The notes under the pieces were generated by a model, which did not search any database, was not told where the DNA came from, and was given only the letters and a program-made list of their open reading frames with translations. Made by a program: the position numbers and the translations under genes. Source: JAEKLB01 sp050249235 (GTDB taxonomy: Bacteria; Actinomycetota; Acidimicrobiia; Acidimicrobiales; CADCSY01). From it: a DNA stretch of 13,131 nt. Of this stretch, positions 1-6,509 are shown in pieces (within the stretch, counting starts at the first letter, position 1; each line of letters begins with the position of its first letter). The DNA lies in contig JBFWQW010000079.1 in the NCBI GenBank assembly GCA_050249235.1, positions 1 through 13,131 of the forward strand, written 5' to 3'.

Positions 1-2179
1 GGAGATCGTCGCCGTAGCGCTCGGCCTTGACGGGCCCGAGACCCGGCTGGGCGAGGAGCGTGGCCCGGCTGTCGGGCCGGGCCTCGGCCACGGCCGCCAG
101 GGTGGTGTCGTGGAAGATCCCGTAGGCCGGGACGCCGGCGGCCCGGGCCGCGCCGGACCGCCAGGCCTTCAGGGCGGCCAGGACGGCTGGATCGGCGTCG
201 TCGCCGACCATGGGCCTCCCGGGCGTGCCACGGCGCCGGCGGCCGTCGCCGGCGCGGAGCCGGCGACGCTCCTCGCTGATACGGGCCACCTGGTCGGCCA
301 TCGAACCGCCGCCGGCGAGGGCCCGGCGGGCGGCCTCGATGTCGTCGAGCCAGGGCGAGGGCTGGCGGGGCACGGTCCGGTCGCCGAAGGTGCGCTCGGC
401 CGCCCAGGTGCAGTGCAGCTCCTCCTCCGCCCGGGTGACGGCGACGTAGAGCAGGCGGCGCTCCTCGTCGACGGCGTCGTCGGTCTTGGCGTGGCCGATG
501 GGAACGAGCCCCCGCTCCAGGCCGGCGAGGAAGACGACCGGCCATTCGAGGCCCTTGGCGGCGTGAAAGCTGGCCAGCTCGACGGCGTCGCGCCGGCTGG
601 CGGTGTCGTCGCCCAGGGCGGTGGCCAGCCAGGAGACGAACCCGTCCACGGAGGCTTCGGGGTCGAGCGCGAGGTGCTCGTCGGCGAGGCGCACGAGCTC
701 GGCCAGCACGGCCTGGCGCTCGGCTGCCGGGCCGTCGAGCTCGGCACCCGGCTCGTCGTGCGGTTCGTCGTCCACCCCGGCGGACGAGGACCGGCCGGAC
801 GGCGGCGCGCCGCCGGCCCCCTCGGCGGCCGTGGCGGCGAGGTGCAGCCCGGTGCGGAGGTCGGTGAGGGCGACCCGGAGCGGGCCGCGACCGCGGCGGA
901 GGTCGGCCAGGGCGGCCTGCACCTCGGGACGCTGCAGGAAGCTGCCGCCGCCCCGGACCCGGAACGGGATGCCGACGGCGCGGAGCTCCTCCTGGATCGT
1001 GACCAACTGGGCGTTCGTGCGGGCCAGCACGGCGATGTGGCGCCAGGGGGTGCCCGGGCGGTGGCGGGCCCGCACCGACCGGGCCAGGCCCCGGGCCTCG
1101 TCGCGCTCGGTGGCGAAGGCCTGGACGCTGGGGACCGGCCCGTCGGCCCGGTGCGGGCGCAGGGCGGTGGTGACGCCGCCGCCGCCCAGGACGCCGGCCG
1201 CCACGGTGAGGATCTGGGGGCTCGAGCGGAAGTTGTCGTCGAGCTCGACGACGGTGGCGCCGGGCTCGCGGCGGGCGAGGTCGCGCAGGTAGGCCGGATC
1301 GGCGCCGTTCCACCCGTAGATGGCCTGGTTGGGATCGCCGACGACGCACAGGTCGGGCCGGTCGCCCCGCCACACGCCGAGGAGGGCGGCCTGGACGGGG
1401 TTGAGGTCCTGGAACTCGTCGACGAACAGGTGGCGGAAGCGCCACCGCTGGGCGGCGGCGAAGGCCGGGTCGGCGAACGCGTCGACGCAATGGAGGAGGA
1501 GGTCGTCGAAGTCGACCATGCCCCGGCGGCGCTTCTCGTCCTCGTAGCGGGCGTAGATCCCGGCCATGGCGCCGACCGGGAGCGGGGGCCTGCGACCGGC
1601 CAGCAGGGCGGCGGCCTCGTAGGCGTCGGGCCGGAGGTGCCGGGCCTTGGCCCACTCGATCTCGGACACCAGGTCGATCGGCTGGACGTGGGCGTCGCGG
1701 TCGCCCCGGGGGCCGACCAGGCGGGCGACGAAGCCGACCTTGCGGTCGAGCAGGGTGGGCGGGGTGGCGCCGGTGTCGGCCCACCGCCGGCGGAGCTGGG
1801 CGTAGGCGATGGCGTGGAAGGTGCCGGCCGCGACCGCGTCACGCACGCCGAGGGCCGACAGCCGGCTGCGGAGCTCGCCGGCCGCCTTGCGGGTGAACGT
1901 GAGGGCCAGCACGTGGCGGGGATCGGCGTCGCCCGTCGCCACCCGGTAGGCGATCCGGCGGGTGAGGACGCGGGTCTTCCCCGATCCGGCGCCGGCGAGG
2001 ATCACGAGGGGCGCGCCGTCGCTGGTGACGGCCCGCACCTGGGCCTCGGTGAGCCCGTCGAGCAGGGACGCCGCCTCCGGCCGCGCCGCCAGCCCGCCCG
2101 CCGGGGCGGTGCCGGGACGGGTGGCGGCGATCGATCGGCCGGGGCCCATCGGCCCGAGCTGCGGTGGTCTCGCTCCCAT
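1..2179 (-). CDS. uvrD2: UvrD2-like superfamily 1 DNA helicase with C-terminal HRDC domain (3' end cut by window)
   Basis: This is an ATP-dependent 3'-5' DNA helicase of the UvrD/PcrA/Rep class, presumably acting in DNA repair. The 726 visible codons run off the left edge. I read a Q-motif region near residue 47, Walker A AGAGSGKT (62-69), motif Ia TFTRKAA (94-100), DEFQD (253-257), motif III GDPNQAIYGWNGA (280-292), DNFRSSPQI (314-322), HAAKGLEW (about 537-545) and LLYVAVTRAEEEL (about 575-588). After a basic linker, roughly the last 65 residues (AVLAALKAWR to GLGPVKAERY) match an HRDC domain. A UvrD-plus-HRDC arrangement is the mycobacterial UvrD2 layout. The tetracysteine linker known from mycobacterial UvrD2 is absent here. 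ATG at 2179 is chosen because a TACGTT box lies 7 bases upstream; a second in-frame ATG at codon 11 is possible. The gene diverges from the tlpA-like gene. Confidence 0.93.
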   Translation of the reverse strand, partial: MGARPPQLGPMGPGRSIAATRPGTAPAGGLAARPEAASLLDGLTEAQVRAVTSDGAPLVILAGAGSGKTRVLTRRIAYRVATGDADPRHVLALTFTRKAAGELRSRLSALGVRDAVAAGTFHAIAYAQLRRRWADTGATPPTLLDRKVGFVARLVGPRGDRDAHVQPIDLVSEIEWAKARHLRPDAYEAAALLAGRRPPLPVGAMAGIYARYEDEKRRRGMVDFDDLLLHCVDAFADPAFAAAQRWRFRHLFVDEFQDLNPVQAALLGVWRGDRPDLCVVGDPNQAIYGWNGADPAYLRDLARREPGATVVELDDNFRSSPQILTVAAGVLGGGGVTTALRPHRADGPVPSVQAFATERDEARGLARSVRARHRPGTPWRHIAVLARTNAQLVTIQEELRAVGIPFRVRGGGSFLQRPEVQAALADLRRGRGPLRVALTDLRTGLHLAATAAEGAGGAPPSGRSSSAGVDDEPHDEPGAELDGPAAERQAVLAELVRLADEHLALDPEASVDGFVSWLATALGDDTASRRDAVELASFHAAKGLEWPVVFLAGLERGLVPIGHAKTDDAVDEERRLLYVAVTRAEEELHCTWAAERTFGDRTVPRQPSPWLDDIEAARRALAGGGSMADQVARISEERRRLRAGDGRRRRGTPGRPMVGDDADPAVLAALKAWRSGAARAAGVPAYGIFHDTTLAAVAEARPDSRATLLAQPGLGPVKAERYGDDL

Positions 2180-2186
2180 GCGAGCG

Positions 2187-2192
2187 AACGTA
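2187..2192 (-). promoter_or_regulatory. -10 box of a probable leaderless promoter for the UvrD2-like gene
   Basis: On the minus strand TACGTT fits the TANNNT -10 pattern and is followed by 7 bases (CGCTCGC) and then the ATG at 2179. Transcription would therefore begin at or next to the start codon. There is no Shine-Dalgarno sequence before the ATG and no convincing -35 hexamer at 16-18 bases. The call rests on spacing and on the same arrangement at other starts in this window. Confidence 0.5.
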
Positions 2193-2248
2193 CGGCGGGG
2201 GTGTGACAGCGGCGTGGATGGTCGGCCGCGCGAGACTCCTCCCTGCCC

Positions 2249-2896
2249 ATGGCTCCCGGTCCCGCCCCCCGCACCCGTCCCGGCTCCCGGCCCTGGCCGT
2301 GGATCGGCGCCGTCGCGGTCGTCCTGGTGGCGCTCGTGGTCGCCGTGCTCGCGGGCGGCGGCGGGGACGACGACGGGTCGCCGGCCGCCACCCAGGGGCT
2401 CGACCAGACCGCCCCGGTGACGGTGACGGGCACGGCGCTGCCCACGCTGGAGGACGGCACCGACACCGCCGTCGGCCGGACGGCGCCGGTGCTGGCCGGC
2501 ACGTCGTTCGACGGCTCGCCGATCACGATCGGTCCCGGCCGGCCGGCCGTCGTGGTCTTCCTGGCCCACTGGTGCCCCCACTGCCAGCGCGAGGTGCCCG
2601 TCCTCGTGGAGCACTTCGAGGAGACCGGGCTCCCCACGGGCGTCGACGTCGTCGCGGTGGCCACCGCCACGACCGCCGATCGGCCCAACTACCCACCGTC
2701 GTCCTGGCTCGAGGGCGAGGAATGGCCGGCACCGGTGCTCGTCGATTCGGCCGACGGCGACGCCGCCGAGGCCTTCGGGCTCCCCGGCTTCCCCTACGCA
2801 GTCGGCCTCGACGCCTCCGGGAAGGTGGTGGGGCGCCTCTCGGGCGAGTTCTCGGCGGCCCAGTTCGACGCGCTGGTGGCCCGGGCGAGGGCCTGA
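2249..2896 (+). CDS. Membrane-anchored TlpA/ResA-like thiol-disulfide oxidoreductase
   Basis: This 215-residue protein probably acts on the outer face of the membrane in disulfide reduction or exchange. A basic, proline-rich N-terminus is followed by one hydrophobic segment (residues about 18-36) and a glycine/aspartate-rich linker. The rest is a thioredoxin-fold domain with the active site WCPHC at 108-112, preceded by the strand AVVVFLAH. The cis-proline loop is GLPGFPYAVGLD, followed by SGKVVGRLSG, typical of TlpA-like proteins. There is no lipobox cysteine, so it looks signal-anchored rather than a lipoprotein. The ATG at 2249 is the first plausible start in frame; no clear ribosome binding site precedes it. 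It lies 72 bases before the metal-exporter gene on the same strand and may be co-transcribed. The redox partner is unknown. Confidence 0.88.
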   Translation: MAPGPAPRTRPGSRPWPWIGAVAVVLVALVVAVLAGGGGDDDGSPAATQGLDQTAPVTVTGTALPTLEDGTDTAVGRTAPVLAGTSFDGSPITIGPGRPAVVVFLAHWCPHCQREVPVLVEHFEETGLPTGVDVVAVATATTADRPNYPPSSWLEGEEWPAPVLVDSADGDAAEAFGLPGFPYAVGLDASGKVVGRLSGEFSAAQFDALVARARA

Positions 2897-2968
2897 CCGG
2901 GCCCAGCGCCCCGGCCGTCCCGCATCGACGGCGCGCGGTTCGCGGTCCGGGCTGGTAGGACTCGCGGC

Positions 2969-4030
2969 GTGAGTGGCGACGCGCGCCCCGCGCACGGGCA
3001 CGACCACGACCACGGCGGAGCGGCCGACGATCACGGCCACGACGATCACGGCCACGACGAGCACGGGCGCGACGACCACGGCCACGACGACCACGGCCAC
3101 GACGGCCCGGCCCGACCGCACGGCCACGGCCACGACCACGCCGCCGACTACCGGCGGGCCGGCGCCCGCCACGCCGGCCGGCTGGCCGCCGCCTTCGCGA
3201 TCGTCGCCGTCGTGCTCGTCGTGGAGGTGGTGGTCGGCCTCGCCGCCGACTCGCTGGCCCTGCTGTCGGACGCCGGCCACATGGCCACCGACGCGCTGGG
3301 CCTCGGCATGGCGCTGGCCGCCATCCACCTCGCCTCGCGGGGCGGCCAGCGCTCCGGTCGCTCGTTCGGCCTCTACCGGCTCGAGATCCTCGCCGCCCTG
3401 GCCAACGCCCTCCTGCTGTTCGGCGTGGCCGTGTACGTGGCCGTCGAGGCCGTGTCGCGGCTGGATGCCGACGGGACGCCCGACGGCCTCCCTGTGCTGG
3501 TGGCGGCCACCGTCGGCCTGGTGGCCAACCTGGCGGCGTTCCGCCTGCTGCAACCGGGCGCCGCCGAGAGCGTCAACGTGCGGGGCGCCTACCTCGAGGT
3601 GCTGGCCGACCTGGTCGGGTCGGTGGGCGTCCTCGTGGCGGCGGCGGTCTTCACCCTCACCGGGTGGGGATGGGTCGACCCGGTGGTGGGCGCCGGCCTC
3701 GGGCTCTGGATCCTTCCCCGCACGTGGCGGCTGGCGGCCGACGCCCTGCGGGTGCTGGTGCAGGCCGCACCGGGCCACGTCGACCTGACGAGGCTCGCCA
3801 CCGACCTCGGAGGGCTCGAGGGCGTCATCGACGTCCACGACCTGCACGTCTGGACACTCACGTCGGAGATGGAGGTCGCCACCGCCCACCTGGTGGTGGC
3901 GAGGGTGGACGACTCCCACGCCGTGCTCGACCGGGCTCGGGCCCTGCTCGCCGACCGCTACGGCATCACCCACGCCACCCTCCAGGTGGAGCCGGCCGAC
4001 CACCTCGGCTGCGACGCCGTCAGCTGGTAG
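2969..4030 (+). CDS. Cation diffusion facilitator (CDF) metal efflux transporter with His-rich N-terminus
   Basis: This 353-residue protein is predicted to export divalent metal, most likely zinc, by proton exchange. The N-terminal 60 residues are a His/Asp-rich cytoplasmic tail containing five DDHGH-type units. Hydrophobic helices lie at about 71-93, 99-121, 139-160, 174-194, 208-230 and 236-250, giving the usual six. TM2 carries SDAGHMATD (H104 and D108 as metal ligands). TM5 carries AYLEVLADLVGS, with E210 and D214 where many homologues have His and Asp. The cytoplasmic domain has the CDF signature DVHDLHVWTL (288-297) and ends at a short C-terminus. I chose the GTG start at 2969 because it keeps the whole His-rich tail. 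It is preceded by GGTAGGA, which could be a Shine-Dalgarno site or a -10-like box. The 3' end overlaps the convergent gene by 11 bases. The exact metal is not readable. Confidence 0.93.
   Translation: MSGDARPAHGHDHDHGGAADDHGHDDHGHDEHGRDDHGHDDHGHDGPARPHGHGHDHAADYRRAGARHAGRLAAAFAIVAVVLVVEVVVGLAADSLALLSDAGHMATDALGLGMALAAIHLASRGGQRSGRSFGLYRLEILAALANALLLFGVAVYVAVEAVSRLDADGTPDGLPVLVAATVGLVANLAAFRLLQPGAAESVNVRGAYLEVLADLVGSVGVLVAAAVFTLTGWGWVDPVVGAGLGLWILPRTWRLAADALRVLVQAAPGHVDLTRLATDLGGLEGVIDVHDLHVWTLTSEMEVATAHLVVARVDDSHAVLDRARALLADRYGITHATLQVEPADHLGCDAVSW
3026..3100 (+). repeat. Five tandem 15-bp units encoding DDHGH metal-binding pentapeptides
   Basis: Five adjacent 15-base units start at 3026, 3041, 3056, 3071 and 3086. 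Units 1 and 2 are identical (GACGATCACGGCCAC) and units 4 and 5 are identical (GACGACCACGGCCAC). Unit 3 has diverged and encodes DEHGR. They encode residues 20-44 of the CDF transporter. The pairwise identity suggests recent expansion by slippage or unequal crossing over, and repeat number may vary between strains. Confidence 0.9.
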
Positions 4031-5081
4031 GGACGGGGACCTCCTCCGGCTCGTCGTCAAGGGAGATGCCTTCCCACTCCGGGACGTCGAGGCCGACGCC
4101 CTCGAAGGGGTCGTCGCCCGGCGCCCGCCGGGCCGTCGTGGCGACGAGCGCCACGGCCGCGGCCAGCATGGCGCCGGCCAGCAGCAGGCCCAGCGCCCGG
4201 CGGGTGCCGGGGACGTCCGGTCCGGGCGGGCCGGCGAAGGTCACCGGTTGGACGGCCACGCTGGCCGACCGGCCGGCGCCGACCACGGCCACCGCGCAGG
4301 GCCGGCGGGGGCCGCATCCGCGGCTCCCGGGACCGTCGCCCTCGCCAGGTACCCGGAGCCGAGCCGTGGCCCGCCCGTCCGCCCCGACCTCGACCGTCGT
4401 GGTCGGCGCGGCGCCGCCACAGGCGTCGCGGACGACCGGCCCGGGCGACGCGCACCAGCCCAGGGTCACGGGCTGGCCGGGACGGAAGCTCTCGAGGTCG
4501 ACGAGCACCCGGTCGCCGGCGACCACTGGGGCGGACGGTGCCAGGTGCAGCCGGCCGGGCCGCTCGGCGGCACCGAAGACGAGCTCCGCGCCGGCGAGGA
4601 CGGTGGGCCCGGCGCCCGTCTCCTCGTCGTCGACCGCCTGGAGGGCGCAGCGAGCGACCCGGCAGTCGACCGTCCCGCCCCGACCGTCCGGGACGAGGGC
4701 GGCCAGCTCGACCAGGGCGACCACGTCGTCCTCCCCGTGCGGGTCGGCGGCGACGGCGGGGGCGCAGGCGACGGCGCGGTCGGCGACGTCGAGCGCGCAC
4801 TGGCGCAGCAGGACGGCCTCCCACGTGCGGACTCGCACGAGGCGGGTGTCGACCTCGCGGAGGCCGTCGACCACCGCCACCGCGGGCAGGAACGCGCCGG
4901 CCGCCGCCGGCCGGGTGTCGAGGACGAGCTCCACTCTGCGTCGCTCCACCCGGGTATCGGCGTCCCCGTCTTCGTCGAGCCCGCCCCCGTCACGACCGGC
5001 ACCGGCGCCGCCCAGGGCCAGCGCCGCCACCACGACGAGCACGAGACCGGCCGGCCCGGCCAGCAGGGTGCGCAGTCGCAC
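4020..5081 (-). CDS. Secreted, single-pass membrane protein with two neocarzinostatin-like cysteine-paired domains
   Basis: This 353-residue protein has a signal or anchor segment (about 7-28), an extracytoplasmic region (about 29-294), one TM helix (about 296-317) and an acidic cytoplasmic tail. The outer region has eight cysteines in two parallel sets: C95, C106, C140, C145 and C210, C221, C256, C262. Intervals are 11/34/5 and 11/35/6. The text around them (RQCAL..ACAP, GTVDC..ARC; LGWCA..DACG, VGADGRATARL, RPCAV) resembles the neocarzinostatin apoprotein pattern with disulfides C37-C47 and C88-C93. I infer two Ig-like neocarzinostatin-type domains; no enediyne genes are visible. The GTG start lies one base after the upstream TGA (TGAGGTG), so translation is probably coupled to the four-TM gene. 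Function is unknown; cell-surface binding or sensing under sigma control is a guess. Confidence 0.8.
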   Translation of the reverse strand: MRLRTLLAGPAGLVLVVVAALALGGAGAGRDGGGLDEDGDADTRVERRRVELVLDTRPAAAGAFLPAVAVVDGLREVDTRLVRVRTWEAVLLRQCALDVADRAVACAPAVAADPHGEDDVVALVELAALVPDGRGGTVDCRVARCALQAVDDEETGAGPTVLAGAELVFGAAERPGRLHLAPSAPVVAGDRVLVDLESFRPGQPVTLGWCASPGPVVRDACGGAAPTTTVEVGADGRATARLRVPGEGDGPGSRGCGPRRPCAVAVVGAGRSASVAVQPVTFAGPPGPDVPGTRRALGLLLAGAMLAAAVALVATTARRAPGDDPFEGVGLDVPEWEGISLDDEPEEVPVPTS

Positions 5082-5082
5082 C

Positions 5083-5730
5083 TCAGGAACGCCCGGCCCC
5101 GGGTCGGTCGCCGGGGAAGGGACGCTGCGGCCCGACGCCCTCGTCGAGGGCCCGATTGAGGGTGAGGAGCCGCCCGATCACCGGCAGGGCGAGCAGGTTG
5201 GCGCCGTGGAGCAGGCCGATGATCAGGACGATCCCGGCCAGCCGCGACACCTCGCTCTTCAGCTGCGCCCCGTTGACGACCGCGGCCCAGTCGGCGGGCA
5301 GCACGAAGGTCGTGGTGAACAGGATGTAGCTCGTGAAGATCAGGTAGTAGGCGATGTCGGTGAGGACGATGAAGCTCTTGCCCGTCCTCGGGTTGGCCCG
5401 GAAGACGTCGGCGGCGTAGGCCTTCCCGAACCGCTTGATGAGCGGGCCGAGGTAGAGCGCCATCGCCACGAGCACGCCCGTGGTCAGCAGTTCGAGGACC
5501 CACCAGTCCATCAGCACCTCTCCTTGTCGGATGTCGGTCACAGCTGCGAGCAGGGCGCCGAGGGCGCCGAGGAGGAGGCCGCCGACCGTGGCGGCCCGCC
5601 GCCGCCGTTGCCGGCGACGCCGGTCGCCCTCGATCGAGAGGACCACCCGTTCGAAGAGGTCGGGGCTGTCGCCGACCTGGTCGGCCTCCGCCAGGAAGGC
5701 GTCCCGCAGGCGCTCCTCGACCGCGGTCAC
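5083..5730 (-). CDS. Four-TM membrane protein, possible anti-sigma partner of the adjacent ECF sigma factor
   Basis: I do not recognise this 215-residue protein as a named family. The N-terminal 36 residues (VEERLRDAFLAEADQVGDSP onward) are charged and probably cytoplasmic. A very basic patch follows (37-45), then four hydrophobic helices at about 46-65, 77-98, 121-144 and 163-186, and a short basic tail. A short cytoplasmic N-terminal helix ahead of TM segments, encoded directly after an ECF sigma gene, is the usual layout of membrane anti-sigma factors, though no zinc-binding HxxxCxxC motif is present. The GTG start overlaps the sigma stop as GTGA (5727-5730), and the stop is one base before the next start. 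The anti-sigma role rests on context only. Confidence 0.82.
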   Translation of the reverse strand: MTAVEERLRDAFLAEADQVGDSPDLFERVVLSIEGDRRRRQRRRRAATVGGLLLGALGALLAAVTDIRQGEVLMDWWVLELLTTGVLVAMALYLGPLIKRFGKAYAADVFRANPRTGKSFIVLTDIAYYLIFTSYILFTTTFVLPADWAAVVNGAQLKSEVSRLAGIVLIIGLLHGANLLALPVIGRLLTLNRALDEGVGPQRPFPGDRPGAGRS

Positions 5731-6362
5731 GTCGGCTCCCCGAGTCGGAGGGCGAGGGCGGCCATGCCCCGCTTGAGGTGCGTCTTCACCGAGTTCTCGG
5801 AGATGCCGAGGACGCCGGCCACCTCGGCGACGCTGCGCTCCTCGAGGTGGCGGAGAGCGACGCAGTTGCGCTGCTGCCGGGGCAGCTCGCGGAGGGCGTC
5901 GAGCACCTCCCGCTGGTCTTCCCGCAGCTCGAGGTCCTCGTCGGCGGCGGCCGCGGACGGCTCGAGAAGCGGGAGCTGGTGCCGGAGGGAGACGAGGCCG
6001 CGGCGGTTGTGGTCGCGGGCCAGGTTGAGCACGATCGACCGCAGGTAGGCGGCCGCCTTGTCACGGTCCCGGATGCGGTCGGCCGAGCGGGCCAGGCGGA
6101 TGAAGGCCTCCTGCACGAGGTCCTCGGCGGCGTTGCGGTCGTCGACGAAGAGTCGGGCCAGGCGGACCAGGGACAGGCCCTCGGCCCGGTAGAGGCCGAC
6201 GACCAGGGCGTCGACGTCGAGCCCGACGGGCGCCGCCCGGGCGAGGGTGCCCGGCCCGGCCGGGGCGATCGCGACGGGAGCGGGGTTGGCGCCGGCGTCC
6301 GTCGAGGCCGCGAGGAGGGGGCGGCCCGGCCAGGGCCCGCGGAGAGGCAGCACCCAGGTCAC
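5727..6362 (-). CDS. ECF-type RNA polymerase sigma factor
   Basis: The conserved core starts at DVDALVVGLYRAEGLSLVRLARLF. Region 2 includes AAEDLVQEAFIRL and KAAAYLRSIVLNLARDHNRR. Region 4 includes REVLDALRELPRQQRNCVALRHLEE, then the helix-turn-helix SVAEVAGVLGISENSVKTHLKRGMAAL. This is the two-domain layout of extracytoplasmic-function sigma factors. The start is uncertain. The frame is open back to a GTG at 6506, three bases past the upstream stop, giving 259 residues with a proline-rich unconserved N-terminus. I prefer the GTG at 6362 (211 residues) because an ECF-like promoter lies just before it; GTG 6353 is also possible. There is no other ATG, GTG or TTG before region 2. It is followed by a four-TM gene with a 4-base overlap, suggesting an autoregulated sigma/anti-sigma pair. 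Confidence 0.9.
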   Translation of the reverse strand: MTWVLPLRGPWPGRPLLAASTDAGANPAPVAIAPAGPGTLARAAPVGLDVDALVVGLYRAEGLSLVRLARLFVDDRNAAEDLVQEAFIRLARSADRIRDRDKAAAYLRSIVLNLARDHNRRGLVSLRHQLPLLEPSAAAADEDLELREDQREVLDALRELPRQQRNCVALRHLEERSVAEVAGVLGISENSVKTHLKRGMAALALRLGEPT

Positions 6363-6368
6363 TGCTCG

Positions 6369-6401
6369 GACGGACGGCTGGAAGGGCACCGGCGGGTGAC
6401 A
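6369..6401 (-). promoter_or_regulatory. Candidate ECF-type promoter ahead of the sigma factor gene
   Basis: On the minus strand TGTCACC (6401-6395) is followed after 18 bases by CGTCCGTC (6376-6369), and then after 6 bases by GTG at 6362. TGTCAC-type -35 and CGTC-type -10 elements are known for some ECF groups, and ECF sigma genes often drive themselves. The 18-base spacer is slightly longer than usual, and the site lies inside the longer alternative reading of the sigma ORF, so this is only a candidate. Confidence 0.35.
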
Positions 6402-6509
6402 CGCCGAGGTCAGACCGGCGACGAGGGCCAGGTCGGCGAGGCGGGCGGCGACGCCGCCCGGCAGCTCGCGCCACGGAAGGCCGCGGGCGCGGGCCGGACG
6501 GGGCACGGG

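Noticed and set aside
110..2206. Long plus-strand open frame of about 700 codons opposite the helicase
   Set aside because: It is antisense to clear helicase motifs, rich in Gly/Ala/Asp/Val without family features, and explained by the high GC third positions of the real gene.
2201..2209. TGTCACA-like string upstream of the helicase (minus strand), similar to the sigma promoter motif
   Set aside because: No CGTC element follows at a suitable distance, so regulation by the ECF sigma factor is not supported.
3664..6048. Plus-strand open frame of about 800 codons across the CDF end and the sigma operon
   Set aside because: It is a Pro/Arg/Ser/Thr-rich shadow crossing several real genes on the other strand, with no recognisable domain.
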